DNA from: Chloroflexota bacterium
GTDB taxonomy: Bacteria; Chloroflexota; Anaerolineae; B4-G1
Length of the DNA: 19,219 nt
Assembly (NCBI GenBank): GCA_024232355.1
Contig: JAAEPW010001156.1
Location: 1 to 19,219 of the forward strand
Direction: 5' to 3'
The translations under genes and the position numbers were made by a program. The notes under the pieces are model-generated. The model worked only from the letters and a program-made list of their open reading frames with translations, was not told the DNA's origin and did no database searches. Numbering within the stretch: the stretch's first letter is position 1; each line of letters begins with the position of its first letter. Positions 6,420 to 14,646 of the stretch are shown in pieces.

Positions 6420-7203
6420 CAACTCGTGGGTATGCGTCGGTCTCGACCCCGTGATGGGACGCCTGCCCGAAACTGTGATAGCATCCGATGATCCGTTGCT
6501 CACCTTTGGCCGCGCCATCGTCGAGGCTACTGCCGATATTGTCAGTGCCTACAAGCCAAACCTGGGCTTTTGGTTAGCCAAAGGCCCGGTGGGTCTGAGT
6601 GCTCTCCAGACACTCGTCGCCGAAATCCCGACACACATACCCGTCATCCTCGACGCTAAATTCAACGACATCGGAAATACTGCTATAGCCTATGCCCGCG
6701 CGGCCTTTGAAATGCTGGGCGTGGACGCGGTCACCGCCAATCCCTATCTGGGGGCGGACACCCTACGCCCGTTTCTGGCTCAGGAGAAACATGGAATCTT
6801 TCTCCTGGCCCGCACCTCCAACCCTTCCGCGCCAGACTTGCAGGATCAGCTTGTGGATGGGCATCCGTTGTACGAAAAAGTAGCTCAGCTAGCCACCCAA
6901 TGGGACACCGAGAATCCAGGCAACTGCTGCTTGGTCGTGGGCGCAACGTATCCTGAGGAACTAGCACGCTTACGAGAAATCGCCCCAGACTTGCCGTTCC
7001 TGATCCCGGGCATCGGCGCACAGGGCGGAAACCTGGAAGCGGCTGTGACTCACGGCCCTACCACGAGCGGAGTTGGCCCAGTCATCAACTCTTCCCGTGG
7101 CATCATCTTTGCATCGCAAGGAGCAGACTTTGCCGACGCTGCCCGTACTGCCGCGCTAACCTTGCGCGACCGCATCAACCAATTTCGGGAGGCCGCAAAA
7201 TGA
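6379..7203 (+). CDS. pyrF: Orotidine 5'-phosphate decarboxylase, type 2
   Basis: PyrF decarboxylates OMP to UMP, the last step of de novo pyrimidine synthesis. The 274-aa product fits the long type 2 subfamily. CVGLDP (19-24) and the catalytic D-x-K-x-x-D motif Asp92/Lys94/Asp97 (LDAKFNDIG) are present, and NSSRGIIFAS near the C-terminus is the phosphate-binding region. The start is ATG 6379, supported by AGGAGGTGA at 6365-6373 with 5 bases between; a GTG at 6370 lies inside that Shine-Dalgarno and is unlikely. It is the first gene of pyrF-pyrE-pyrD. The ribosome binding site lies just after the leader terminator, so expression depends on read-through. Confidence 0.96.
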   Translation: MTFASKLKAAQQSNNSWVCVGLDPVMGRLPETVIASDDPLLTFGRAIVEATADIVSAYKPNLGFWLAKGPVGLSALQTLVAEIPTHIPVILDAKFNDIGNTAIAYARAAFEMLGVDAVTANPYLGADTLRPFLAQEKHGIFLLARTSNPSAPDLQDQLVDGHPLYEKVAQLATQWDTENPGNCCLVVGATYPEELARLREIAPDLPFLIPGIGAQGGNLEAAVTHGPTTSGVGPVINSSRGIIFASQGADFADAARTAALTLRDRINQFREAAK

Positions 7204-7799
7204 CCCAACAAACCAAAGATCTCGCCAATGCCCTTTTTGACAATGGCTGCATCCAATTCGGCACATTCACCCTTAAATCCGGTCTCACATCTCCCATCTA
7301 TGTAGACCTGCGACTGCTAGTAAGCTCTCCGCCACTGCTTCAGCAGGTAGGCCAGACGATGGCCAAATTTGCCCGCGGGCTCACGTTCGACCGCATCGCC
7401 GCCATCCCTTATGCGGGACTGCCTATTGGCGTGGCGATGGCGCTAGAGATGAACCGGCCCCTCATCTATCCACGGGGCCAGGTTAAGGCTCACGGCACTC
7501 GCCGTGCCATCGAAGGTGCCTTTGAACCCGGTGAAACGGCACTCGTAGTAGATGATCTGATCACGCGCGGAGACAGCAAACTGGAGGCCGCCGCACCATT
7601 AGAGGCCGCCGGGCTCAATGTGAAAGACGTATTGGTACTGATAGATCGAGAGCAGGGTGGCACGGAGGACCTGGCCCAGCGTGGCTACCGTCTCCACGCC
7701 ATTTTCCGACTGCCCGAAATCCTGGACGCGCTCCGGGAATCCGCCCGCATATCTGATGCTCAACATACCCAAGTCTTGGCTTACCTACGTGGTGCGTAA
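7200..7799 (+). CDS. pyrE: Orotate phosphoribosyltransferase
   Basis: PyrE joins orotate and PRPP to make OMP, the substrate of PyrF. The 199-aa product has FGTFTLKSGLTSPIYVDLR (20-38, orotate side), IPYAGLPI (69-76), the flexible catalytic loop with VKAHGTRR (95-102) and the PRPP-binding motif ALVVDDLITRGDS (114-126). The loop and LIDREQGG resemble the orotate phosphoribosyltransferase domain of eukaryotic UMP synthase more than E. coli PyrE. Its ATG overlaps the pyrF stop (ATGA, 7200-7203), so the two are translationally coupled. Confidence 0.95.
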   Translation: MTQQTKDLANALFDNGCIQFGTFTLKSGLTSPIYVDLRLLVSSPPLLQQVGQTMAKFARGLTFDRIAAIPYAGLPIGVAMALEMNRPLIYPRGQVKAHGTRRAIEGAFEPGETALVVDDLITRGDSKLEAAAPLEAAGLNVKDVLVLIDREQGGTEDLAQRGYRLHAIFRLPEILDALRESARISDAQHTQVLAYLRGA

Positions 7800-8752
7800 T
7801 GAAAAATTCACAATCGCCTCTAGATATCTCTACCACCCTCTGCGGCATTCGCTTGCCTAACCCGACAATTCTGGCCTCAGGTATCCTGGGACTGAGCCAT
7901 GAAGTTATGGCACGGGTAGCCAGATATGGCGCGGGCGGGATTACCAGCAAATCGTGCAGCCTTATACCCCGTCCCGGCTACCCAAACCCGACGATCTTGG
8001 ACTGGGGACCCGGCCTGATCAACGCAGTGGGCCTTTCCAATCCCGGCGTCGAGGTAATGGTGGAAGAGATCCAAGCCGTAAAGGAGAAACTGGCTCCGAT
8101 GGGCGTCCCCATCATTGCCAGCATCTTTGCCGAAACCATCTATGACTTTGGCACCATCACTCGCTTCATCTCTGAGGCCGAACCTGACCTGATCGAGATC
8201 AATATCTCTTGCCCGAACATAGATGACCGCTATCGACTGATGTTTGCCGCCGATCCTTACGTCGCATCTCAGGTCACCCGCCGGGTAAAACAGAATACCG
8301 ACATCCCGGTGCTGGTAAAACTTTCACCCAACGTGACCGACGTGGTAAGAATCGCGCGAGAGGTAGCAGAAGCCGGAGCCGACGGCATCACCGCCATCAA
8401 CAGTCTGGGGCCAGGCATCATCCTAGACATTGAGACCTGCCGTCCGGTGCTGGCCCACGGGACAGGCGGCGTGAGTGGCCCCGCGATGCGCCCCATCGCC
8501 GTCCGCTGCGTGCGCGATATCTGCCACGCAGTAGACATACCGGTGATAGCCGTAGGCGGCGTGACGACCGGACGGGATGTGATCGAGATGATCCTGGTAG
8601 GCGCGACTGCCGTCGGCATCGGTTCGGCCGTCTACTACCGGGGAATGGAGGTCTTTCAGAAAATATGCGAGGAACTGCAAGAATATATGGAGCGGCACGG
8701 GCATAATGATCTGGAATCCTTCAGAGGAAAAGTACTTGCATCCACCAGTTAA
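7799..8752 (+). CDS. pyrD: Dihydroorotate dehydrogenase, class 1B catalytic subunit
   Basis: PyrD is an FMN enzyme that oxidises dihydroorotate to orotate in the cytoplasm. The 317-aa product has PTILASG near the N-terminus, GGITSKSCSL (47-55), NAVGLSNPG (75-83), the active-site motif EINISCPN with Cys138 as the base (typical of class 1), VLVKLSPN, NSLGPG and the FMN-phosphate region VGGVTTGRDV...GATAVGIGSA. The Cys base and the nearby pyrK gene indicate class 1B, which passes electrons to NAD+ through PyrK. ATG shares one base with the pyrE stop (TAATG). There is no classical terminator on the + strand after it; the hairpin at 8777-8811 has its T run on the other strand. Confidence 0.95.
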   Translation: MKNSQSPLDISTTLCGIRLPNPTILASGILGLSHEVMARVARYGAGGITSKSCSLIPRPGYPNPTILDWGPGLINAVGLSNPGVEVMVEEIQAVKEKLAPMGVPIIASIFAETIYDFGTITRFISEAEPDLIEINISCPNIDDRYRLMFAADPYVASQVTRRVKQNTDIPVLVKLSPNVTDVVRIAREVAEAGADGITAINSLGPGIILDIETCRPVLAHGTGGVSGPAMRPIAVRCVRDICHAVDIPVIAVGGVTTGRDVIEMILVGATAVGIGSAVYYRGMEVFQKICEELQEYMERHGHNDLESFRGKVLASTS

Positions 8753-8770
8753 AAGAAGCGTAAGGCAAAT

Positions 8771-8811
8771 AAAAAACCTTCCGGGTCGGAGGGGCATTCT
8801 GGCCCGGAAGG
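8771..8811 (-). terminator. Minus-strand intrinsic terminator between pyrD and pyrK
   Basis: CCTTCCGGG (8777-8785) pairs with CCCGGAAGG (8803-8811). Read on the minus strand, the 9-bp stem is followed by six Ts (8776-8771). No minus-strand protein gene lies upstream of it, which implies a short untranslated transcript. Confidence 0.65.
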
Positions 8812-8904
8812 CAGATCCGGCGAAAGGTTTAGAGGGGTACGGTTGCCGTCGCCGGTAGAGGACTAGAGATTTTAAACTTGCTTTATGTTAATTGAATACT
8901 AACT
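8771..8904 (-). ncRNA. Candidate small RNA between pyrD and pyrK
   Basis: A minus-strand promoter (8911-8939) and a minus-strand terminator (8771-8811) bracket about 134 bases with no credible ORF. The RNA would have an AT-rich 5' third, then two hairpins. Hairpin 1 has a 7-bp stem, CCGGCGA/TCGCCGG (8855-8849 with 8823-8817). Hairpin 2 is the terminator. Both loops carry CCCCUC on the RNA (8837-8832 and 8794-8789, the latter CCCCUCC to 8788). C-rich loops of this kind are known in trans-acting bacterial sRNAs that pair with Shine-Dalgarno sequences. It does not fit SRP RNA, 6S RNA, tmRNA or a riboswitch class I know. It does not overlap pyrD or pyrK coding sequence. Confidence 0.4.
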
Positions 8905-8910
8905 TGCTTC

Positions 8911-8939
8911 AGTATAGCATACGCGCCCTCACAAATCAA
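8911..8939 (-). promoter_or_regulatory. Minus-strand promoter of the candidate small RNA
   Basis: On the minus strand, TTGATT (8939-8934) and TATACT (8916-8911) are 17 bases apart. The TATACT box is the same as that of the pyr promoter. Start expected near 8904. Confidence 0.55.
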
Positions 8940-8983
8940 GGGGTTTGGGCCGATTCTTAAATTTTTCTAATTATTTCTAATAA

Positions 8984-9799
8984 ATGGATCGGCAGAAGGA
9001 GAAAGCATTGACACTACCACAAACCGTCCGCATTCGCGAGATTCGAGATGAAACCCGCACCATCCGCACATTTGTGTTGGATGCCGAGATCCCAGGGGCA
9101 GAACCCGGGCAATTTATCATGCTCTGGCTGCCCGGCGTGGATGAAAAACCCATGTCTATTGCCTGCCCTGCCCCGCTCACCGTCACCGTCGCCCGCGTAG
9201 GACCTTTCAGCACGGCCCTATACCAACGCAAAGTGGGCGATCAGGTAGGATGGCGCGGACCCTATGGGCACGGCTTTTCGTTGCCGTTGAGCCAAGATCG
9301 GCGGGCATTGCTGGTAAGCGGGGGATATGGCGTGGGGCCGATTTACTTTTTAGCCGTTCAAGCCGTCGAGCGTGGCATCCCAACCACCGTCGCCCTTGGC
9401 GCTCGCACGGCGCTTGATCTGCCATACATCGAGCAATTCCGCGCACTGCAAGTTGACCTCATCCTCGCCACCGACGATGGTTCCCTCGGCTATAGAGGCT
9501 ATGTCACTGATGCGATTTCAGAATTCATGAATCAGGACTTGCAATCCACTATCTATACATGCGGACCCGAACCAATGTTAGTCACCATCCACCGCTTGTG
9601 CCGCGAGCGCGACATCCCCGGCCAGTTGTGCCTGGAACGGTATATGAAATGTGGCTTTGGCATCTGCGGGCAGTGCTCCCTAGACGAGTTACTCGTCTGC
9701 GAGGACGGTCCCGTATTCGACGTAGAACAAATGGATGATCTACAAGACTTTGGCCACACGCACCGCAGCGCCACAGGGCGACAGATGCCCATTCACTGA
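8984..9799 (+). CDS. pyrK: Dihydroorotate dehydrogenase electron transfer subunit PyrK
   Basis: PyrK carries FAD and a [2Fe-2S] cluster and passes electrons from PyrD to NAD+. The 271-aa frame has an FAD-binding barrel (about 12-100, with EKPMSIA in place of the usual RPxS), a nucleotide-binding domain (SGGYGVGP 112-119, YTCGPEPML 191-199) and a C-terminal cluster motif Cys223-x4-Cys228-x2-Cys231-x7-Cys239. The ATG at 8984 has no Shine-Dalgarno. An in-frame TTG at 9008 has AAGGAG (8996-9001) six bases upstream and gives the N-terminus MTLPQTVRI, so it may be the true start. The gene is 231 bp downstream of pyrD, separated by the candidate sRNA. A weak promoter (TTGGGC 8945-8950, TAATTA 8968-8973) may drive it. 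Confidence 0.92.
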   Translation: MDRQKEKALTLPQTVRIREIRDETRTIRTFVLDAEIPGAEPGQFIMLWLPGVDEKPMSIACPAPLTVTVARVGPFSTALYQRKVGDQVGWRGPYGHGFSLPLSQDRRALLVSGGYGVGPIYFLAVQAVERGIPTTVALGARTALDLPYIEQFRALQVDLILATDDGSLGYRGYVTDAISEFMNQDLQSTIYTCGPEPMLVTIHRLCRERDIPGQLCLERYMKCGFGICGQCSLDELLVCEDGPVFDVEQMDDLQDFGHTHRSATGRQMPIH

Positions 9800-9815
9800 G
9801 AAAGATACAGCCAGT

Positions 9816-10370
9816 ATGGATAAACTACAACTCCGCAACGACTTTTGTACCATCCGAGAGGGGCTTTCCATCGAGCAAGTCGCTTCCGCCTCTATTGCTC
9901 TCTGTCAACGGCTAGCGGCCTGGCCGGTGCTGCGTCAGGCCCAGACCGCACTCACCTACTTGGCCTTTCGCAACGAGATGGACCCGGGTGACCTTTTTAA
10001 TTTGCTCCCACAAATCAACTGGATAGTGCCGCGCATCGTCGCGGGTCGGCATATGACACTCCACCCCTACGATCCAGCCCGCCTGGTTCGCCACCGTTTT
10101 GGGATGCTGGAACCAGCACCGGATCTAGCGATTGTGGACCCGACTATGCTCGATGTTGTGCTGGTGCCTGGTGTAGCCTTTGATCCAAGTGGAGGGAGGC
10201 TGGGGTTTGGAGGGGGATATTACGACCGATTTTTGCTTACCACACCCGCTCTGCGCGTAGGCGTGAGCCATGACAACTGCCTGACCAAAACGCTCCCCTG
10301 TGGGGAACACGATCAGCGAATGGATTGGGTGGTGACGCCGACCCGGGAAATCTTTTGCACATCGTTGTGA
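9816..10370 (+). CDS. 5-formyltetrahydrofolate cyclo-ligase
   Basis: This enzyme uses ATP to convert 5-formyltetrahydrofolate to 5,10-methenyltetrahydrofolate, returning folate to the one-carbon pool. The 184-aa product is family length. It has an N-terminal LR helix, the FRNEMDP segment and the signature PGVAFDPSGGRLGFGGGYYDRFL (about 116-138). ATG 9816 lies 16 bases after the pyrK stop. The frame is open further upstream inside pyrK, but that extension is not family-like. No strong Shine-Dalgarno is visible, so translation may depend on coupling with pyrK. It converges on lepA. Confidence 0.93.
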   Translation: MDKLQLRNDFCTIREGLSIEQVASASIALCQRLAAWPVLRQAQTALTYLAFRNEMDPGDLFNLLPQINWIVPRIVAGRHMTLHPYDPARLVRHRFGMLEPAPDLAIVDPTMLDVVLVPGVAFDPSGGRLGFGGGYYDRFLLTTPALRVGVSHDNCLTKTLPCGEHDQRMDWVVTPTREIFCTSL

Positions 10371-10382
10371 AAAGTCGAAAAC

Positions 10383-10417
10383 AAAAAAATCCGTGGGGAG
10401 CAAACGCTCCACCACGG
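10383..10417 (-). terminator. lepA terminator
   Basis: CCGTGGGGAGC (10391-10401) pairs with GCTCCACCACGG (10406-10417) apart from one bulged base. On the minus strand the stem is followed by A and seven Ts (10389-10383). It lies 35 bases past the lepA stop. Confidence 0.8.
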
Positions 10418-10451
10418 CAGGAAAAGCCTAACAACAGCTACCTATTATCGC

Positions 10452-12269
10452 CTAATCCTCGTCCAATTTCAACACCGCCAAAAACGCATCTTGCGGGATT
10501 ACCACCTGCCCAAACTGCTTGAGCCGCTTTTTACCCGCTTTTTGCTTTTCCAACAACTTGCGCTTGCGCGAGACGTCGCCGCCGTAGCATTTGGACAAAA
10601 CATCCTTGCGTAACGCGCTCACCGTTTCCCGAGCGATGACTTTTGCCCCCAAGGCCGCCTGGATGGGCACTTTGAACTGTTGCCGGGGAATAACCTTTTT
10701 CATCCTTCGCACCAGTAACGAGCCCTTTTCCTGGGCCTGGTCACGATGGACGATAAGGGACAAAGCGTCCACCGGCTCCTTGTTCACTAGGATATCCAGG
10801 CGTACCAAGTTGCCCGGACGGTACTCGGCAAAAGCATAATCCAACGAAGCATAGCCCCGCGTGGCAGACTTGAGCTTGTCGTGCAAGTCTATGATCATTT
10901 CAGACAAGGGCATTTCATAGGTCAACACCACCCTCTGGCTGTCCAGGTACTCGGTAGTCTGGTAAATAGCCCGTCGTTTAGTGACCACCTCCATCACCGG
11001 GCCAATATAGTCCGCCGGTGTAAAGACCTGGATACGCATCCACGGCTCGCGAATCTCCTCAATGGTGCCAGGGTCGGGCAGATCGACCGGGCTGGCGATT
11101 TCGATCACGTTTCCGCCATGAACGACAACTTGATAGGCAACACTGGGAGCCGTGGCGATCAGGTCCAACTCGTATTCCCGCTCCAACCGCTCTTGCACAA
11201 TCTCCATGTGGAACAGGCCCAAAAATCCGCAACGAAAGCCAAACTGGAGGGCCTGAGAAGACTCGGGTTCAAAAACTAACGCCGCATCGTTGAGTTGTAA
11301 CTTTTCCAACGCGTCGCGCAGCGCGCCATACTCTTCGCCTTCGATTGGGTATAGGCCAGCAAAGACCATCGGCTTGACCGCACGATAGCCCGGCAACGAC
11401 TCTGCTGCCGGATGAAGCGAACTAGTCAGCGTCTCTCCCACTTGACACTCTTGCACCGTTTTTAGCCCTGTAGCGACGTAACCTACCTCACCGGTATTCA
11501 ACCGGTCTGTGATGGTCATCCCCGGTGTAAAGACCCCAATCTCTATAGGCTCGGTCGTGGTGCCGGTGGCCATCAACAGCAACGGGTCCCCTTCTGTCAA
11601 GGTGCCGTCTATCACGCGCACGTAGGCAATCACACCCTTGTACGAATCATAGTGAGAGTCGAATATCAGTGCCCGCAACGGCGCATCCGGCTGTCCTTGC
11701 GGCGGCGGACAGCGATCCACCACCGCCTCTAACACCTTTTCAGCCCCCCACCCTTGTTTGGCCGAGACGTGTACCACATCGTCGGGATCGACACCCAAAA
11801 GCTCGGCCAGTTCCAACGTGATCTCTTCAGGCCGCGCGGCGGTCAAGTCAATCTTGTTGATGACCGGAATGATTTCAAGATCGGCGTCGAGCGCTAGGTA
11901 GAGATTGGCCAGCGTTTGCGCCTCCACCCCCTGTGCCGCATCAACGATCAACAACGCCCCCTCACAAGCCGCCAAGGCTCGACTGACCTCGTAGGAAAAG
12001 TCCACGTGGCCGGGAGTATCGATCAGATTGAGTTCGTATCGCTCGTCATCAGTACCTTTACTACCAGCAGGCGTATACCACATCCGCACTGCCGATGCCT
12101 TGATGGTAACCCCCTTTTCTCGCTCTAGGTCCATCGAGTCTAGCACCTGATCCGTCATCTGACGGGCCGTGATAGTACCCGTTAGCTCCAAGAGCCGGTC
12201 AGCCAGCGTAGACTTGCCATGATCAATGTGCGCAATAATACAAAAATCTCGGATTCGTGATTGATCCAC
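10452..12269 (-). CDS. lepA: Elongation factor 4 (LepA)
   Basis: LepA is a translational GTPase that binds the ribosome and acts in back-translocation or subunit assembly. The 605-aa product is full length. G motifs are AHIDHGKST (G1), the switch I region with [11 protein letters not shown] (G2), DTPGHVDF (G3), NKIDL (G4) and SAK (G5). EF-G-like domains and the LepA-specific C-terminal domain follow ([31 protein letters not shown]). GTG 12269 is chosen over ATG 12275: GAGG at 12280-12277 is 7 bases before the GTG but only one base before the ATG, and the family begins near IRNF. A possible own promoter on the minus strand is TTCACA (12314-12309), 16 bases, TAGAAC (12292-12287). The gene follows the histidine kinase by about 110 bp on the same strand. 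Confidence 0.97.
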   Translation of the reverse strand: MDQSRIRDFCIIAHIDHGKSTLADRLLELTGTITARQMTDQVLDSMDLEREKGVTIKASAVRMWYTPAGSKGTDDERYELNLIDTPGHVDFSYEVSRALAACEGALLIVDAAQGVEAQTLANLYLALDADLEIIPVINKIDLTAARPEEITLELAELLGVDPDDVVHVSAKQGWGAEKVLEAVVDRCPPPQGQPDAPLRALIFDSHYDSYKGVIAYVRVIDGTLTEGDPLLLMATGTTTEPIEIGVFTPGMTITDRLNTGEVGYVATGLKTVQECQVGETLTSSLHPAAESLPGYRAVKPMVFAGLYPIEGEEYGALRDALEKLQLNDAALVFEPESSQALQFGFRCGFLGLFHMEIVQERLEREYELDLIATAPSVAYQVVVHGGNVIEIASPVDLPDPGTIEEIREPWMRIQVFTPADYIGPVMEVVTKRRAIYQTTEYLDSQRVVLTYEMPLSEMIIDLHDKLKSATRGYASLDYAFAEYRPGNLVRLDILVNKEPVDALSLIVHRDQAQEKGSLLVRRMKKVIPRQQFKVPIQAALGAKVIARETVSALRKDVLSKCYGGDVSRKRKLLEKQKAGKKRLKQFGQVVIPQDAFLAVLKLDED

Positions 12270-12378
12270 TAACATACCTCATTCTCGTTCTAGTAAATAC
12301 GAGCAGCTTGTGAAAGAGACCTGTAGCCTTGTGCCCGTTTTTTGTCTGTTCTCGAGTTATTTTGCCTTTGACAGACTG

Positions 12379-13656
12379 CTAAGATAAAAATGGTCCAGTA
12401 GACTTTTTCGGCATCTGGGTTGTTGGAGTGACCTCTAGAGGCAAGACAATAACAAAGCGACTCCCCCGGCCTGGCACACTTTTGGCCCACACACGACCAC
12501 CGTGCAGATCCACCAACCCCTTGACGATAGAGAGTCCCAACCCCATACCCCCCTGACGGCGAGTCAAATGATCCTCAACCTGATAAAAATGCTCAAAAAT
12601 GCGTTCCAAATCCTCTTGGGGAATTCCAACACCGGTATCAACCACCGATATTTCTATATCCTTGCCGCGACTACTCAACGCCACCCGCACACGCCCACCG
12701 GCTGGCGTAAATCTGACCGCGTTGGAAAGCAAGTTCCCCAACACCACCCGCACCTTTTCCTTGTCGGCAGTAATGAACATCTCTTCATCTGGCAGATCAG
12801 CACTCAGCTCCAACCCAGCCGTCTCTGCGAGGGCGTCGTAATCCTCGCACGCATCTTGCACCTCGGCGCGCACATCAAAACGAGCGGTCATCAGATCCAT
12901 CTCGCCAGTTTCCAGATAACGCAGGTTGAGCATCGTCTCGATGATACCCTTGAGGCGCGTAGCTGCCCGCAGCACCGCGTCCAGTTGCACCCCAGCTTTT
13001 TCCCCCAATTCCTCCTGGAGTACGGCAGCATAGAGCAAAATCAAGCTCAACGGTGTGCGCAGTTCGTGAGACGCAATCGAAATAAAATCCGACTTGAGTT
13101 TGTCCAGTTCTCCCAAGCGCTTGTACGCCTTTTGCAATGCTTCTACCAATCGTGCATTTTCGATAGCCGCTGCCGCCTGAGCCCCTAGAGCCATCAACGT
13201 ATCCACATCCGCTTGAGAGAACTCGATATCGTCCCGCTTGTTCATCGCCTGCAACACGCCGATGCAGTGGTCCTTTACTTTTAATGGAACTGTCAGCAGC
13301 GCCCGCGTCTCTTCCCCGATTTTCTGCCCGACCCCATCAAAGTGACGAGGATCGGTCCGAGCATCGCTTATGATTAACGGTTCTCCAGACGACAGGACTG
13401 TACCCGCAATAGAACCTTCGATGGGTACAGGAATATTGGCAAGTTTCTTGGACTGGGTACCCGATGCGGTAAGAAAGCGTAACTCGCCGGTGCGACTGTC
13501 CTGCAAAAGAATGGAAGCCTTCTCAGTATCCGTCAACTCGGACGCCGTGTCGACGATTTTTCTTAAAAGTGGTGCCATTGCTACCGTAGTAGTCAGCTCT
13601 CGGCTAATCTCTAGAATTCGCTCCAATTGTTGTACTCGAACTTGAGCATCGTTCAT
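12379..13656 (-). CDS. GAF-domain sensor histidine kinase
   Basis: This 425-aa cytoplasmic histidine kinase has a GAF sensor domain (about 25-168, with AGTVLSSGEPLIISDAR and LTVPLKVKDHCIGVLQAMNK), a short coiled coil (170-190), and a HisKA domain with the phospho-acceptor His197 (SIASHELRTPLS). The HATPase domain carries Asn308 and Asn312 (N box, NLLSNAVRF), Asp340 (DTGVGIP), the F box FEHFYQ and the G2 box GGMGLGLSI. It has no membrane segment, so it senses an internal ligand, not identifiable here. ATG 13656 overlaps the tlyA stop (ATGA) and has GGAGG upstream. An in-frame extension into tlyA is not needed. No response regulator is in the window, so it is an orphan kinase. Confidence 0.92.
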   Translation of the reverse strand: MNDAQVRVQQLERILEISRELTTTVAMAPLLRKIVDTASELTDTEKASILLQDSRTGELRFLTASGTQSKKLANIPVPIEGSIAGTVLSSGEPLIISDARTDPRHFDGVGQKIGEETRALLTVPLKVKDHCIGVLQAMNKRDDIEFSQADVDTLMALGAQAAAAIENARLVEALQKAYKRLGELDKLKSDFISIASHELRTPLSLILLYAAVLQEELGEKAGVQLDAVLRAATRLKGIIETMLNLRYLETGEMDLMTARFDVRAEVQDACEDYDALAETAGLELSADLPDEEMFITADKEKVRVVLGNLLSNAVRFTPAGGRVRVALSSRGKDIEISVVDTGVGIPQEDLERIFEHFYQVEDHLTRRQGGMGLGLSIVKGLVDLHGGRVWAKSVPGRGSRFVIVLPLEVTPTTQMPKKSTGPFLS

Positions 13657-14459
13657 CTCCCACCCTCCACTTTTATCATACAAGCCGTAATTATGGCATC
13701 AAGTGTCTCACTTTGAGGTTCTGTTGTTCCCTGTCTCCACCAGCCCAAAAACTCGACGTTTCCGGCTGGCCCACGCAAAGGAGAAGGTATCAATCCACCT
13801 AATTCCAGGTCCAACTCGATCGCAATACTCAGCACTCGCTCCAACACGCTCCGATGTACTGCCGGATCGCGCACGACCCCACCCTTCCCAACGTTTCGCC
13901 GTCCCGCCTCAAACTGCGGCTTGATCAATGCCACTACCTGCCCATCGGGATGCAGCCAGCGGACGGCCATCGGCAGAATCAGTTCCAACGAAATAAAAGA
14001 CACGTCAACGGTGACCAAATCCACCTGTTCAGGCAGGCTCTCCAAATGGCGGGCATTGGTACGCTCCATCACCACTATGCGCGGGTCGTTCCGGAGCCGC
14101 CAAGCCAACTGACCATAACCCACATCGATGGCATACACTTGACGCGCGCCGTGTTGGAGCAGACAATCGGTAAAACCACCGGTGGATGCTCCCACATCAG
14201 CTGCCACAGCGTCCGACACGTCCAATTGAAAATGCATCAGTGCCGCTTCCAGTTTTTTCCCGCCACGACTCACAAAACGCGGGCGGGCCTGCACCGTAAT
14301 TTCGACGTCTGTCACCATCTGGGTGCCAGGCTTGTCAGACACTTGCCCCGCCACGCGCACCTCACCAGCACGAATTAACCGTTGCGCCCGATTCCGACTC
14401 TCTGCCAGCCCACGTTCAACCAGCAAAACGTCCAACCGCTCTTTGGATCGTTTACCCAT
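13653..14459 (-). CDS. tlyA: TlyA family rRNA 2'-O-methyltransferase
   Basis: TlyA methylates ribose 2'-OH groups in 16S and/or 23S rRNA using SAM; in mycobacteria its loss gives capreomycin resistance. It was once called hemolysin A. The 268-aa product has an N-terminal S4 RNA-binding domain (about 6-62, RLDVLLVERGLAESRNRAQRLI), the linker VSRGGKKLEAAL, a SAM-binding Rossmann domain with DVGASTGGFTDCLL, VDVSFISL, the catalytic-Lys motif IKPQFEAGR and GPAGNVEFLGWW. ATG 14459 is the best family match. A TTG at 14480 would add seven residues and lies only 9 bases after the -10 box, so a leaderless start there is possible. The gene leads an operon with the histidine kinase. Confidence 0.93.
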   Translation of the reverse strand: MGKRSKERLDVLLVERGLAESRNRAQRLIRAGEVRVAGQVSDKPGTQMVTDVEITVQARPRFVSRGGKKLEAALMHFQLDVSDAVAADVGASTGGFTDCLLQHGARQVYAIDVGYGQLAWRLRNDPRIVVMERTNARHLESLPEQVDLVTVDVSFISLELILPMAVRWLHPDGQVVALIKPQFEAGRRNVGKGGVVRDPAVHRSVLERVLSIAIELDLELGGLIPSPLRGPAGNVEFLGWWRQGTTEPQSETLDAIITACMIKVEGGR

Positions 14460-14489
14460 TTGACATACTATCGACCTCAACTGTGTCCA

Positions 14490-14518
14490 ATTCTACCCTG
14501 CCCTGCCCGTCTGTGCAA
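14490..14518 (-). promoter_or_regulatory. Promoter of tlyA and the histidine kinase
   Basis: On the minus strand, TTGCAC (14518-14513) and TAGAAT (14495-14490) are 17 bases apart. Start expected near 14483, giving a leader of about 24 nt for ATG 14459. Confidence 0.55.
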
Positions 14519-14580
14519 GTTTACGTTTCACGGGTTTTTGATCCGAACAGGAGTAAAAAATCAAAGCAAATCAACGGCTC

Positions 14581-14609
14581 TTGCCTCTTGCTCCACGCTG
14601 CGGTATAAT
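14581..14609 (+). promoter_or_regulatory. Promoter of the dinG operon
   Basis: TTGCCT (14581-14586), 17 bases, and a perfect TATAAT (14604-14609). Start expected near 14616, giving a leader of about 30 nt that includes GAGGA (14639-14643) before ATG 14647. Confidence 0.7.
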
Positions 14610-14646
14610 CTCTTTGCCGTCTTGTTACAGTTAGAAATGAGGATAC

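Noticed and set aside
8777..8830. Terminator for pyrD on the + strand
   Set aside because: No T run follows the stem on the + strand; the T run is on the minus strand.
8771..8904. Small SRP RNA (because of CCGGAAGG on the + strand)
   Set aside because: The conserved SRP apical loop and its flanking stem are missing, and the terminator orientation shows the RNA would come from the other strand.
9735..9815. Upstream extension of the cyclo-ligase frame into pyrK
   Set aside because: The extra 27 residues do not match the family N-terminus; ATG 9816 gives the normal length.
12502..13188. 228-codon + strand open frame opposite the histidine kinase
   Set aside because: Shadow of the kinase gene; His/Gln-rich with no recognisable motifs and no ribosome binding site.
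13854..14378. 174-codon + strand open frame opposite tlyA
   Set aside because: Antisense shadow; the minus-strand frame carries the S4 and methyltransferase motifs.
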